This document shows, piece by piece, positions 1 through 8,790 of a stretch of DNA of 64,000 nucleotides. Each line of letters begins with the position of its first letter. Within the stretch, counting starts at the first letter, position 1. The notes beneath the pieces were generated by a model. It saw only the letters and a program-made list of their open reading frames with translations. It ran no database searches and was not told the DNA's origin. The stretch is from Oceanobacillus kimchii X50 (GTDB taxonomy: Bacteria; Bacillota; Bacilli; Bacillales; Amphibacillaceae), in assembly GCF_000340475.1 (NCBI RefSeq), contig NZ_CM001792.1, forward strand, positions 1,634,659 through 1,698,658. Reading direction: 5' to 3'. The translations under genes were made by a program, and so were the position numbers.

Positions 1-2
1 AA

Positions 3-140
3 GTGGGAGACTATCTTGCACAAAGTGTAAATGCTCAAAATCCGGAAGAAGAAGTTCTAAAGGAATTGTGGAATGCAGCTTCTGAAGAAGAACAACAAGC
101 TCTTGCTAATACAATGATCAAACTTGTTCAGAAAAAATAA
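3..140 (+). CDS. ymfJ: YmfJ-like DUF3243 protein, 3' end only
   Basis: The window opens inside a gene. The frame starting at base 3 stays open for 45 codons and ends at a TAA at 138-140. The visible tail is acidic and helical (NPEEEVLKELW, then SEEEQQALANTMIKL), which matches the C-terminus of the small DUF3243 protein YmfJ. The family has no assigned biochemical role. In B. subtilis ymfJ lies directly upstream of ymfK, as here, and that synteny is the main support. The 5' end and start codon lie outside the window. Confidence 0.7.
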   Translation: MGDYLAQSVNAQNPEEEVLKELWNAASEEEQQALANTMIKLVQKK

Positions 141-160
141 TTATGATGAATAATTAGAGG

Positions 161-200
161 AAAAGTTGTATAGTTGTAACTGTACAACTTTTTCTTTTTT
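161..200 (+). terminator. Rho-independent terminator after ymfJ
   Basis: The arms AAAGTTGTA and TACAACTTT form a hairpin followed by a T-rich run (TTTTCTTTTTT). It sits about 20 bases after the ymfJ stop codon and separates it from ymfK, which has its own leader. Confidence 0.7.
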
Positions 201-345
201 ATCGATTCGACAGTTTTTTTAGAAAATCATTTAAAGTTATTTTGAAAAATAGTAAAAAATGTTATATTCTAATAGAAAATTTTACATAAATTCGTTATGA
301 TAATACATAGTACTGAATATAACCTATTATATAAAGGGGTACATT

Positions 346-1131
346 ATGGAAAGAGTAGAGTGGTATTTAGAATATGAGAACCTAAAAAACCGACCAGGCT
401 TACTTGGAGAAATAGCTTCTTTGCTTGGAATGCTTTCCATTAATATAATTACAATCAATGGTGTAGAAAATTCACGAAGAGGAATGCTATTGTTGTCGAA
501 ATATGATGAAAATATTATGAGATTAAAGTCTATACTAAGTACTATGGATGCAATAAAAGTGCATAAAATTAGAAAACCTAAGCTCCGTGATAAGATGGCA
601 GTTCGTCACGGTAAGTACATTCATACGGATAGTGATGATCGAAAGACCATTCGATTTGTAAGAGACGAGTTAGGTTTACTTGTTGATTTTATGGCTGAAT
701 TATATAAAGTTGAAGGTCATAAACTAATTGGAATTCGTGGTATGCCACGGGTGGGAAAGACAGAATCAATTGTTGCAGCTAGTGTTAGTGCCAATAAACG
801 ATGGTTATTTGTTTCAAGTACGATGATAAAACAAACTGTTCGTAAAAGTTTAATCGAAGGTGAATATAATCCAGATAATATTTATATTATAGATGGGGTA
901 GTCTCAAAAAGAAAGGCGAACGAACAACATTGGCAATTAATTCGTGAAATAATGCAACTTCCTACTATTAAAGTAGTTGAGCATCCTGACATATTTGTTC
1001 AATCTACGGAATATAGTATGGATGATTTTGATTATATCATCGAATTACGCACGGATGAAAATGAAGAGATTACATATGAAACAGTAGAAAAGCAAGATTT
1101 TCATCAGCAGGACGGGTTTTCTATGTTTTAA
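346..1131 (+). CDS. ymfK: YmfK family protein (DUF3388): ACT-like N-terminus plus P-loop
   Basis: This 261-residue protein has an N-terminal part (about residues 1-80) that resembles an ACT regulatory fold (RPGLLGEIASLLGMLSINI). A P-loop-like motif, GMPRVGKTES, follows near residue 130, and the tail is acidic. It corresponds to YmfK of the B. subtilis ymfJ-ymfK-ymfM(rodZ)-pgsA cluster. The biochemical function of the family is not known to me. The P-loop suggests nucleotide binding but is not proof. The ATG lies 6 bases after a GGGG-type ribosome site. rodZ starts 28 bases downstream, so cotranscription is likely. Confidence 0.8.
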   Translation: MERVEWYLEYENLKNRPGLLGEIASLLGMLSINIITINGVENSRRGMLLLSKYDENIMRLKSILSTMDAIKVHKIRKPKLRDKMAVRHGKYIHTDSDDRKTIRFVRDELGLLVDFMAELYKVEGHKLIGIRGMPRVGKTESIVAASVSANKRWLFVSSTMIKQTVRKSLIEGEYNPDNIYIIDGVVSKRKANEQHWQLIREIMQLPTIKVVEHPDIFVQSTEYSMDDFDYIIELRTDENEEITYETVEKQDFHQQDGFSMF

Positions 1132-1159
1132 TATTTTTTGATTATGGAAGGTGTTTTAT

Positions 1160-2074
1160 ATGGATGTTGGTGCGAAATTAAAAGAGGCACGTTTATCTAG
1201 TGGGATTTCACTAGATAGTTTACAGGAAACGACAAAAATTCAAAAAAGATATTTAGTGGCAATTGAAGAGGGTAATCTTCATATTTTACCTGGTAAGTTT
1301 TATGCAAGAGCTTTTATAAAAGAGTATGCAACTGCTGTAGGATTGGATCCAAATGAACTTCTCGAAGAACATAGAGAAGAATTGCCTAGTACGGAAGAGG
1401 AAAATGTTCAATATACACGTATTCAACGAACAAGAAGAGAAAATAATAGTAATGATAAAGGTTCACGCATTTCTTCAAGTATTCCTTCAATTATTGTCGT
1501 TCTATTAGTAATTGGTATTATTATTGTTGCTTGGTTATTTATCCGTGCTAATTCTTCTGATGCTACAGATCCATCTGAAGAACCTCAGGAAAACAATGTT
1601 ATTATTGAAGATGGAACCAATGATTCTAATACTGATTCAGGTGAAGGAACATCTAATGAGGGTGAAGAAGAGAATAATGAAGAAAATGGTGATGCTGCTG
1701 AAGATAATAACGAATCTGAAGACAGTCCATCTGAAGAACTATCTGTTGAAGTAATCGAGGAAGGAACCGGAAGTTCACCAAATTCAGTTATTGGTGTAAG
1801 CAATTACGGTGATGAAGTTACTGTTTCTGTAGATGTAACTGGCGATGGCGAGGAATCGTGGTTAGAGGTTACAAGTGGAAGTGGTGAATCTTTATTTAGT
1901 AGTGTCTTCAACGCTGAAGCAGCTCCTCAAGAATGGGACGCTTCTGATTTTGATTCTATTTCATTAAATGTTGGATATGCGCCAGCCGTAACCATCTCTA
2001 TTAACGGAACAGAAATAGAATATCCAGTAGACATGTCTACCGTACACCAAAAATTAGAAATTCAGTTTAATTAA
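1160..2074 (+). CDS. rodZ: RodZ-like cell-shape protein (YmfM)
   Basis: RodZ links the MreB cytoskeleton to the wall elongation machinery. This 304-residue protein has the family layout: an N-terminal helix-turn-helix domain (about residues 3-70, GAKLKEARLSSGISLDSLQ), one membrane helix around residues 110-130 rich in I and V, a long Asp/Glu/Ser/Asn linker (about 135-210), and an external C-terminal domain of the DUF4115 type. I chose the ATG at 1160 because GGAAGGTG lies 6 bases upstream; an in-frame GTG at 1151 overlaps that ribosome site. The very acidic linker fits a salt-adapted organism. pgsA follows after a repeat element. Confidence 0.88.
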   Translation: MDVGAKLKEARLSSGISLDSLQETTKIQKRYLVAIEEGNLHILPGKFYARAFIKEYATAVGLDPNELLEEHREELPSTEEENVQYTRIQRTRRENNSNDKGSRISSSIPSIIVVLLVIGIIIVAWLFIRANSSDATDPSEEPQENNVIIEDGTNDSNTDSGEGTSNEGEEENNEENGDAAEDNNESEDSPSEELSVEVIEEGTGSSPNSVIGVSNYGDEVTVSVDVTGDGEESWLEVTSGSGESLFSSVFNAEAAPQEWDASDFDSISLNVGYAPAVTISINGTEIEYPVDMSTVHQKLEIQFN

Positions 2075-2082
2075 TCGTAGAA

Positions 2083-2293
2083 AGAGGCTGGGACATAGCT
2101 AAAAGATTTGGTCAAAAGACGAATGTTATTTTGAGAAATTTTAAGAAATATACGCAGACTCTTGTGAGGACCGCGGGATTGCTTAAGCAAACGGAGAATC
2201 ATCGATTGTACTAGCGAAGCATATTTCTGAAGAAGCTTTTCAAAATACTTTATTTCGATTTATCTTTTGATTAATTCTTTTGTCCCAGCCTCT
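2083..2293. repeat. Intergenic inverted-repeat element, copy 1 (best preserved)
   Basis: A 211-base element fills the rodZ-pgsA gap. Its ends are a perfect 13-base inverted repeat: AGAGGCTGGGACA at 2083-2095 and TGTCCCAGCCTCT at 2281-2293. A second paired segment lies inside: TCAAAAGA at 2112-2119 and TCTTTTGA at 2263-2270. It has no coding frame. Two related copies occur at 10856-11049 and 18206-18376. Similar 'gaggctgggac' intergenic repeats are known from other Firmicutes. It could be a MITE-like element or a structured transcript, and transcription from rodZ into pgsA may pass through it. Confidence 0.8.
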
Positions 2294-2326
2294 GTATTTA
2301 GTAATTAAAAGATGGAGGTAGACAGA

Positions 2327-2905
2327 ATGAATTTACCAAATAAGTTAACGTTTTCCAGAATATTAATGATTCCAATTTTTATATTATTATTATCTATTCC
2401 TTTTCCTTGGGGGGCTTGGGATATTGGAAGTACTGAATTACCAGTTACCCATTTTCTAGCAGCACTGATTTTTATTATTGCAGCTGCTACGGATTGGGTT
2501 GATGGTTACTACGCTAGAAAACATCAATTAGTTACGAACTTAGGAAAATTTATGGATCCACTTGCAGATAAGTTATTAGTATCTGCAGCACTGATACTAT
2601 TAGTGGAAATGGAAATTGCTCCGGCATGGATAGTCATCATTATAATAAGTAGAGAATTAGCTGTAACTGGTTTAAGATTAGTGGCTGCTGGTGAAGGAAT
2701 CGTCCTTGCAGCAGGAAGTATGGGTAAATTAAAAACTGCAACACAAATGATTGCGATCGCAGTATTATTACTACATAATTTCCCATTTTCTTATATTGAT
2801 TTTCCTTTTGGAATAATCATGCTTTATCTTGCATTAATTTTCACTATTATCTCCGGAGTTGACTATTTTGTTAAAAACTGGCATGTGATGAGGGATTCAA
2901 AATAA
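2327..2905 (+). CDS. pgsA: CDP-diacylglycerol-glycerol-3-phosphate 3-phosphatidyltransferase
   Basis: This integral membrane enzyme makes phosphatidylglycerophosphate, the committed precursor of phosphatidylglycerol and cardiolipin. The CDP-alcohol phosphotransferase signature is complete: DWVDGYYAR, then G, then DPLAD, with all Asp residues of the D-x2-DG-x2-AR-x8-G-x3-D-x3-D pattern. The protein is hydrophobic throughout and 192 residues long, close to B. subtilis PgsA. I chose the ATG at 2327 over the one at 2312 because the GGAGGT ribosome site lies between them. The stop codon overlaps the cinA start in a TAATG arrangement, so the two are translationally coupled. Confidence 0.95.
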   Translation: MNLPNKLTFSRILMIPIFILLLSIPFPWGAWDIGSTELPVTHFLAALIFIIAAATDWVDGYYARKHQLVTNLGKFMDPLADKLLVSAALILLVEMEIAPAWIVIIIISRELAVTGLRLVAAGEGIVLAAGSMGKLKTATQMIAIAVLLLHNFPFSYIDFPFGIIMLYLALIFTIISGVDYFVKNWHVMRDSK

Positions 2906-4167
2906 TGAAAAATTATCAAGCTGAAATAGTCGCGGTTGGAACAGAACTGTTATTAGGTCAAATAGCGAATACAAATGCACAATGGTTATCCGAAAAATTA
3001 GCTTCTTATGGTATTAATATATACAATCACACAGTAGTAGGAGATAATCTAGGACGAGTTGAGCAGGCTTTCGAGCTTGCTCAATCGCGTTCTGATATTG
3101 TCATTGTTACAGGTGGCCTTGGACCGACTGCGGATGACCTTACTCGTGAAGGATTCCAACAGATGACAGGATTAGCATTAGTTGAAGATCAAAAAAGCAT
3201 GGAAAAAATAGAGACATTCTTTCAAAATCGCGGACAAACGATGACACCAAATAACCGAAAACAGGCTCGTGTATTTGAAGGGTCTACAGTATTAACAAAT
3301 AACGCAGGAATGGCACCTGGAATGTACGTTCATTATCAATCTTGCCATTGGTTCTTTTTACCGGGAGTGCCTCGTGAGATGAAACATATTTCGCAAGAGG
3401 AACTATTTCCATTTTTAGAGACATTAACTGGTAAACAACGAATTATACAATCCGTTGCCCTAAAATTTAGTGGTATCGGTGAATCAGCATTAGAGCATGC
3501 ATTATCAGACTTAATTGAAAAGCAAACTAATCCAACCATTGCTCCACTTGCACAAGATCAAGCCGTTGTCATTCGTCTAACTGCAAGTGGAGAAACAAAA
3601 CAAGAAGCAGTAGAAATGTTAGAACAAACAAAAACACTAATTTTAGCAAGAATTGGAGAGTTTTGTTTTGGTGAGGATGATGAGTCAATAGAAGAGGTAG
3701 TTGTTCAACAACTAAAACATTTAGGTTATTCAATTAGTGCAGCAGAAAGTATTACCGGCGGAATGTTTTCTCAAAAAATTGTATCTGTGTCTGGAGCTTC
3801 GAATGTGTTTGCAGGTAGTTATATAACTTACCAGACCCGTATCAAAAAAGAAGTGTTAGAAATTCCTAGTGAAACTATAGATTCTCATGGTGTGGTTAGC
3901 CATGCATGTTCAGATATAATGGCATCAAATGTTTCTCGAAAAATGCAAACAAATTTAGGGATTTCATTTACTGGAATAGCAGGACCGAATGAACAAGAAG
4001 GGAAACCAGTCGGTACAGTCTATATCTCACTAGTAGATGATGATGAAGTGGTTGTTTCTAAAAAATTTAACTTTACTGGAAATAGAAATCATATACGGGA
4101 TAGAGCTTGTTTAAAAGGATTTGAAATTATATATCAATATTTAAAAAATAAAAGTATTAAGAGTTAA
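2905..4167 (+). CDS. cinA: CinA, competence/damage-inducible protein
   Basis: This 420-residue protein has the usual two parts. The first is an N-terminal MoCF-like domain (VGTELLLGQIANTNAQW, TGGLGPTADD). The second is a C-terminal CinA domain (about residues 255-410, SAAESITGGMFSQ, TGIAGP) with NMN deamidase and ADP-ribose pyrophosphatase activities in characterised members. It lies directly upstream of recA, as in B. subtilis and Streptococcus, and its start overlaps the pgsA stop by one base. Confidence 0.93.
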   Translation: MKNYQAEIVAVGTELLLGQIANTNAQWLSEKLASYGINIYNHTVVGDNLGRVEQAFELAQSRSDIVIVTGGLGPTADDLTREGFQQMTGLALVEDQKSMEKIETFFQNRGQTMTPNNRKQARVFEGSTVLTNNAGMAPGMYVHYQSCHWFFLPGVPREMKHISQEELFPFLETLTGKQRIIQSVALKFSGIGESALEHALSDLIEKQTNPTIAPLAQDQAVVIRLTASGETKQEAVEMLEQTKTLILARIGEFCFGEDDESIEEVVVQQLKHLGYSISAAESITGGMFSQKIVSVSGASNVFAGSYITYQTRIKKEVLEIPSETIDSHGVVSHACSDIMASNVSRKMQTNLGISFTGIAGPNEQEGKPVGTVYISLVDDDEVVVSKKFNFTGNRNHIRDRACLKGFEIIYQYLKNKSIKS

Positions 4168-4244
4168 TAGTAGAAATCTATATTTACTAAACTATTTTTA
4201 TAGCTTTTTTCTATATTTGATTATAAATAGATTATTAAAAAATA

Positions 4245-4295
4245 AGAACATCCATTCGTTTTTTTCTTGTTAAATACATAAAAACATTGTATGAT
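4245..4295 (+). promoter_or_regulatory. recA promoter with candidate LexA box
   Basis: A SigmaA-type promoter is visible: TTGTTA at 4267-4272, a 17-base spacer and TATGAT at 4290-4295. Nine bases before the -35 is AGAACATCCATTCG (4245-4258), which fits the Bacillus SOS operator CGAAC-N4-GTTCG at 8 of 10 defined positions. SOS control of recA is established in B. subtilis, but this exact operator is an inference. Confidence 0.6.
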
Positions 4296-4325
4296 AGATA
4301 CAGATATGTGAAGGAGGTAGTTTCT

Positions 4326-5369
4326 TTGAGTGATAGAAAACAAGCGTTAGATATGGCTTTAAGACAAATAGAGAAGCAATTTGGTAAAGGTTCCATTATG
4401 AAAATGGGGGAAAATGAAATTCCAAAAATCGCTACTATCCCGAGTGGATCATTAGCATTAGATGTTGCCTTAGGTATCGGTGGTTATCCTCGTGGTCGTG
4501 TAGTCGAAATATATGGTCCGGAGTCCTCAGGTAAAACAACCGTTGCACTTCACGCTATTGCTGAAGCACAAAAACAAGGTGGACAAGCGGCATTTATAGA
4601 TGCAGAGCATGCTCTTGATCCAGTATATGCGAAAGCTTTGGGTGTAAATATTGATGAATTACTATTATCTCAACCAGATACAGGAGAACAAGCTCTAGAA
4701 ATTGCAGAGGCACTTGTTCGAAGTGGAGCTGTAGATATTATCGTAGTTGACTCTGTAGCTGCGCTTGTACCAAAAGCTGAAATTGAAGGTGAAATGGGAG
4801 ATTCTCATGTCGGTTTACAAGCACGTTTAATGTCACAAGCTTTACGTAAATTATCTGGAGCGATAAATAAGTCAAAAACAACGGCAATATTTATTAACCA
4901 AATCCGGGAAAAAGTCGGTGTTATGTTCGGAAATCCAGAAACAACACCTGGTGGTAGAGCATTAAAATTCTATTCTTCAGTACGTTTAGAAGTAAGAAGA
5001 GCAGAAACATTGAAGCTTGGTAATGATGCGGTAGGAAATAAAGCACGAATTAAAGTTGTGAAAAATAAAGTTGCCCCACCGTTTAAACAAGCTGAAGTGG
5101 ATATTATGTACGGAAAAGGGATTTCTAAAGAGGGAGAAGTATTAGATATTGGTTCTGATCTAGATATCGTTGTGAAAAGCGGTGCTTGGTATTCCTATAA
5201 TAATGATCGTCTAGGACAAGGCCGTGAAAATGCAAAACAATATCTAAAAGAAAATGAAGAAGTATTAACTGAAATCCATCAGTCTATTCGTCAGCATTAT
5301 GAGCTAGATAAAGTGGATGAAGATAAGACGGAAGAAGAACCTTCTCAAGAGAGTCTTGATTTAAAATAA
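4326..5369 (+). CDS. recA: RecA recombinase
   Basis: RecA forms filaments on single-stranded DNA, drives strand exchange and triggers LexA self-cleavage. This 347-residue protein has the Walker A motif GPESSGKTT at about residues 64-72, the Walker B region [12 protein letters not shown], and the DNA-binding loop segments typical of RecA. The C-terminus is acidic ([15 protein letters not shown]). A TTG start at 4326 is best because AAGGAGGT lies 6-8 bases upstream and the product then begins [12 protein letters not shown] as in B. subtilis. An upstream ATG at 4287 lies within the promoter region. Confidence 0.97.
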   Translation: MSDRKQALDMALRQIEKQFGKGSIMKMGENEIPKIATIPSGSLALDVALGIGGYPRGRVVEIYGPESSGKTTVALHAIAEAQKQGGQAAFIDAEHALDPVYAKALGVNIDELLLSQPDTGEQALEIAEALVRSGAVDIIVVDSVAALVPKAEIEGEMGDSHVGLQARLMSQALRKLSGAINKSKTTAIFINQIREKVGVMFGNPETTPGGRALKFYSSVRLEVRRAETLKLGNDAVGNKARIKVVKNKVAPPFKQAEVDIMYGKGISKEGEVLDIGSDLDIVVKSGAWYSYNNDRLGQGRENAKQYLKENEEVLTEIHQSIRQHYELDKVDEDKTEEEPSQESLDLK

Positions 5370-5389
5370 ACATAGTCCGGCTTGTATAA

Positions 5390-5427
5390 AACTCTAAGAT
5401 CATAAACAAATGGTCTTAGGGTTTTTT
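5390..5427 (+). terminator. recA terminator
   Basis: CTCTAAGA and TCTTAGGG pair with one G-T, followed by seven Ts. It lies 20 bases after the recA stop. Confidence 0.8.
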
Positions 5428-5689
5428 TATAAAATTTGTGTGCTGTGGATAACGGGCGTTTGCGTCTTTGTTCTATATTTGTGATTTCTTTGATTTCAAT
5501 ATTCAGAAGAGCTTGGCAACATGGATATTATTTCCGGCGATTCCTTGACATTCAACCAATTGAGAATTAATATTAGAAGTGTATAATTTTATAATATCCA
5601 TTATGAAATTAATATTTGATGCATTTAGAAAATGTTACATGCCGACACATATGAAATGTACAATTTTATAGGCAATAGGAGGTGAAATC
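5428..5689 (+). promoter_or_regulatory. rny promoter region
   Basis: This leader contains a good SigmaA promoter: TTGACA at 5545-5550, 17 bases, TAATAT at 5568-5573. The transcript would have an untranslated leader of about 110 bases before the AGGAGGTGAAATC ribosome site of rny. I see no riboswitch-like structure in it. B. subtilis has pbpX between recA and rny; no trace of it is visible here. Confidence 0.65.
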
Positions 5690-7252
5690 ATGGACATCGT
5701 TATCGTCGTCATCTCCATTTTGCTTGCTCTGATCGTCGGTATTGTTGTTGGTTATCTGGTACGCAGATCTATTGCAGAAGCAAAGATCTCTAGTGCGGAG
5801 AGACTTGCAAAGCAAATTGTCGAAGAAGCACACAGAAATGCAGATGCCGCCAAGAAAGAAGCGCTTCTTGAAGCAAAAGATGAAAATCATAAATTCCGTC
5901 AACAAGCGGAGGATGAAATAAGAGAGCGCCGTATGGAAGCTCAGAAGCAAGAAAATCGTCTGATGCAAAAAGAAGAGAATCTGGACCGAAAAGGTGAAAC
6001 CTTAGACAAACGTGAGTCGAGTTTAGAGAGTAAAGAACAATCTCTAACCGAACAACAACAACAAATTGAAGAAATGAAAAGCAAAGTGGAAGCTATGAAA
6101 GACGAGCAGCAAACTGAGCTTGAGCGCATTTCAGGATATACTTCTGAACAGGCGAAACAGATTATTTTAGAGCGTATCGAAAAAGAGGTACAGCACGAAT
6201 CAGCAGTAATGATTAAAGAGTCTGAAACACGTGCAAAAGAGGAAGCTGATAAAAAAGCCAAAAACATTTTATCTCTTGCCTTACAGCGATGTGCTGCAGA
6301 CCATGTTGCTGAGACAACGGTTTCTGTTGTTAATTTGCCGAATGATGAAATGAAAGGTCGTATCATTGGTCGTGAAGGTAGAAACATACGAACTCTAGAA
6401 ACCTTAACTGGAATTGATTTAATTATAGATGATACTCCAGAAGCAGTTATACTCTCCGGTTTCGATCCAATTCGACGTGAAATTGCTCGTATGGCATTAG
6501 AGAAGCTCGTGCAAGATGGTAGAATACACCCTGCACGTATCGAAGAAATGGTTGAGAAATCTAGACGCGAAGTGGACGAATATATTCGAGAAGTAGGTGA
6601 GGAAACTACTTTTGAAGTAGGAGTTCACGGCTTGCATCCGGATTTAGTGAAAATCTTAGGTCGTCTAAAATATCGTACAAGCTATGGTCAGAACGGACTG
6701 AAGCACTCAGCGGAAGTTGCTTACTTGTCAGGATTGTTAGCGGCTGAGCTAGGAGAAGATGTGACATTAGCTAGAAGAGCTGGTCTACTACATGATATCG
6801 GTAAAGCTATCGACCATGAAGTAGAAGGAAGTCATGTTGAAATCGGTAAAGAGCTAGCAATGAAGTATAATGAACACGAAGTCGTGATTAATTCAATTGC
6901 TTCCCACCATGGAGATGAAGAAGCGACATCAATTATTGCAGTATTGGTTGCTGCTGCAGACGCATTATCTGCAGCGAGACCTGGTGCTAGAAGTGAAACG
7001 CTGGAAAATTACATTAAACGACTAGAAAAACTCGAAGAAATCTCAGAATCCTTTGATGGCGTTGAAAAATCATTTGCTATTCAAGCGGGTAGAGAAATTC
7101 GTATCATGGTTAGACCTGATGAAATAGACGATATTGAATCTGTGCGCATCGCACGTGATATTCGTAAGCGAATTGAAGGCGAACTTGACTATCCTGGACA
7201 TATAAAAGTTACTGTAATAAGGGAAACAAGAGCAGTTGAATACGCGAAATAA
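5690..7252 (+). CDS. rny: Ribonuclease Y
   Basis: RNase Y is the membrane-anchored endoribonuclease that starts bulk mRNA decay in Bacillales. The 520 residues show an N-terminal membrane helix (about 3-24, [20 protein letters not shown]), a long charged coiled coil (about 30-200), a KH domain ([15 protein letters not shown]) and an HD domain with the metal-binding pair in [13 protein letters not shown]. The length matches the B. subtilis enzyme (520 residues). The start has a strong AGGAGGTG site. In B. subtilis RNase Y works with the Y-complex that includes RicA, encoded further along at 10352. Confidence 0.97.
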   Translation: MDIVIVVISILLALIVGIVVGYLVRRSIAEAKISSAERLAKQIVEEAHRNADAAKKEALLEAKDENHKFRQQAEDEIRERRMEAQKQENRLMQKEENLDRKGETLDKRESSLESKEQSLTEQQQQIEEMKSKVEAMKDEQQTELERISGYTSEQAKQIILERIEKEVQHESAVMIKESETRAKEEADKKAKNILSLALQRCAADHVAETTVSVVNLPNDEMKGRIIGREGRNIRTLETLTGIDLIIDDTPEAVILSGFDPIRREIARMALEKLVQDGRIHPARIEEMVEKSRREVDEYIREVGEETTFEVGVHGLHPDLVKILGRLKYRTSYGQNGLKHSAEVAYLSGLLAAELGEDVTLARRAGLLHDIGKAIDHEVEGSHVEIGKELAMKYNEHEVVINSIASHHGDEEATSIIAVLVAAADALSAARPGARSETLENYIKRLEKLEEISESFDGVEKSFAIQAGREIRIMVRPDEIDDIESVRIARDIRKRIEGELDYPGHIKVTVIRETRAVEYAK

Positions 7253-7289
7253 AAGCAGCGGCTGGAATATATTCTGCCACTGTAAGAAG

Positions 7290-7325
7290 AATTCCGGTTA
7301 TCCATTAGATAACCGGAATTTTTTA
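7290..7325 (+). terminator. rny terminator
   Basis: A 13-base perfect stem (AATTCCGGTTATC with GATAACCGGAATT) and a 5-base loop are followed by a T run. Confidence 0.9.
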
Positions 7326-7504
7326 ATCATATCTGATTAGTACAAAATGGTTATTATTTCATATACTACATAAGTTTAATGGAGTAAGCATAGCTTTACT
7401 TGTATTTGATTATTCTTGTGCATCTAATTACCGAATTGTTTTTGACAATCGCTATTAGGTGTGAAAAACTAAATATATATATTGTAGATAGGATGATTGT
7501 TAGA

Positions 7505-8302
7505 ATGAAAATTTTATTTATAGGTGATGTTGTTGGATCACCTGGTAGAGATATGGTATTTGAGTATCTACCTAAACTAAAGGATAAATATAAACCCCAC
7601 ATGACAATTATAAATGGGGAGAATGCTGCCGCTGGTAAGGGAATTACAGAAAAAATTTATAAACAATTTCTTGAAGCTGGTGCTCAAGTTATAACAATGG
7701 GAAATCATACGTGGGATAAGAAAGAAATCTTTGAGTTTATTGATGATGCTCATAATATGATTCGTCCAGCAAATTTTCCAGATAGTAATCCTGGTAAAGG
7801 AATTGTCTACTCAAATTTTAACGGTAAAGAGATTGCGATAATTAATTTACAAGGAAGAACCTTTCTACCGCCTGTAGATGATCCTTTTAAAAAAGCAGAC
7901 GAACTTATTGAAGAAGCAAAGAAGAGAACAGATGTTATATTCGTTGATTTTCATGGAGAAGCAACGAGTGAAAAACAAGCAATGGGTTGGTATCTAAATG
8001 GCAGGGTATCGGCGGTTGTTGGGACACATACCCATACACAAACTGCTGATGAACGAATATTGCCAGGCGGTACCGCATATATATCTGATGTGGGGATGAC
8101 AGGCCCGTATGATGGTATTTTAGGTGTAGAAAGAGAGACGATATTGAAAAGATTCTTAACATCTCTTCCGGTACGTTTTGAAATTGATAAAACGGGAAGA
8201 ACACAGTTAAATGGAGTAATTATTACCATCGATGATACAACGGGCCAAGCGAAAAACATCGAGCGGATTATGATTAACGAGGACCATCCATTCTTCTCGT
8301 AA
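7505..8302 (+). CDS. ymdB: YmdB, cyclic-nucleotide phosphodiesterase / metallophosphoesterase
   Basis: In B. subtilis YmdB hydrolyses 2',3'-cyclic nucleotides and controls the switch between motility and biofilm gene expression. The 265-residue product has the calcineurin-like metal motifs: GDVVGSPGRD near the start, NGENAAAGKG, GNHTWD and GTHTHTQTADE. The ATG at 7505 gives a protein almost the same length as B. subtilis YmdB (264). A longer frame back to 7400 is unsupported. The ribosome site (GGATGA) is weak. rny lies upstream and spoVS downstream, as in B. subtilis. Confidence 0.92.
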   Translation: MKILFIGDVVGSPGRDMVFEYLPKLKDKYKPHMTIINGENAAAGKGITEKIYKQFLEAGAQVITMGNHTWDKKEIFEFIDDAHNMIRPANFPDSNPGKGIVYSNFNGKEIAIINLQGRTFLPPVDDPFKKADELIEEAKKRTDVIFVDFHGEATSEKQAMGWYLNGRVSAVVGTHTHTQTADERILPGGTAYISDVGMTGPYDGILGVERETILKRFLTSLPVRFEIDKTGRTQLNGVIITIDDTTGQAKNIERIMINEDHPFFS

Positions 8303-8393
8303 TAATGATTTGTTGCTCCTAAAGGGAATATGCTAACATCTCCAAGAATATAGTAGCAGTATAATTACAATAGTGCATGAGGAGGTACTAGTA

Positions 8394-8654
8394 ATGGAAG
8401 TTTTAAAAGTTTCAGCTAAATCGAACCCAAATTCAGTAGCAGGAGCCTTGGCAAATGTACTAAGAGAACGTGGTACAGCAGAGATACAAGCTATAGGTGC
8501 CGGGGCACTAAATCAATCTGTTAAAGCAGTAGCAATTGCACGTGGTTTTGTTGCTCCGAGTGGTGTCGATTTAATTTGTATTCCCGCATTTACGGACATC
8601 TTAATTGACAACGAAGAACGGACAGCGATTAAATTAATCGTTGAACCTCGATAA
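8394..8654 (+). CDS. spoVS: Stage V sporulation protein S
   Basis: SpoVS is a small Alba-like protein needed for progress through stage V of sporulation and spore coat assembly. The 86-residue product begins MEVLKVSAKSNPNSVAGAL and matches the B. subtilis length exactly. The ATG at 8394 follows GAGGAGGT at a good distance; an in-frame ATG 21 bases upstream precedes that ribosome site and is unlikely. Confidence 0.97.
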   Translation: MEVLKVSAKSNPNSVAGALANVLRERGTAEIQAIGAGALNQSVKAVAIARGFVAPSGVDLICIPAFTDILIDNEERTAIKLIVEPR

Positions 8655-8660
8655 CAGCGG

Positions 8661-8688
8661 AAAAACCTTCCTTTTAAGGAAGGTTTTT
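8661..8688 (+). terminator. spoVS terminator
   Basis: AAAAACCTTCC and GGAAGGTTTTT form a perfect 11-base stem with a 6-base loop; the 3' arm supplies the T run. Confidence 0.9.
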
Positions 8689-8790
8689 GTTTGTGTATAG
8701 GCTTTCAATATTGTACTATTTGGAAAGAAGCTTTATACTATAGTATTGTACATATGTAACAATGATTCGAATGAAGAAAGGGGATACCTG

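Noticed and set aside
1512..1803. 80- and 72-codon frames inside rodZ on both strands
   Set aside because: They arise from the Asp/Glu/Ser-rich linker read in other frames (Leu/Met- and Ser-rich strings).
5941..6387. 148-codon frame on the minus strand inside rny
   Set aside because: It is the antisense shadow of the RNase Y coiled coil; Ser- and Cys-rich composition and no ribosome site.
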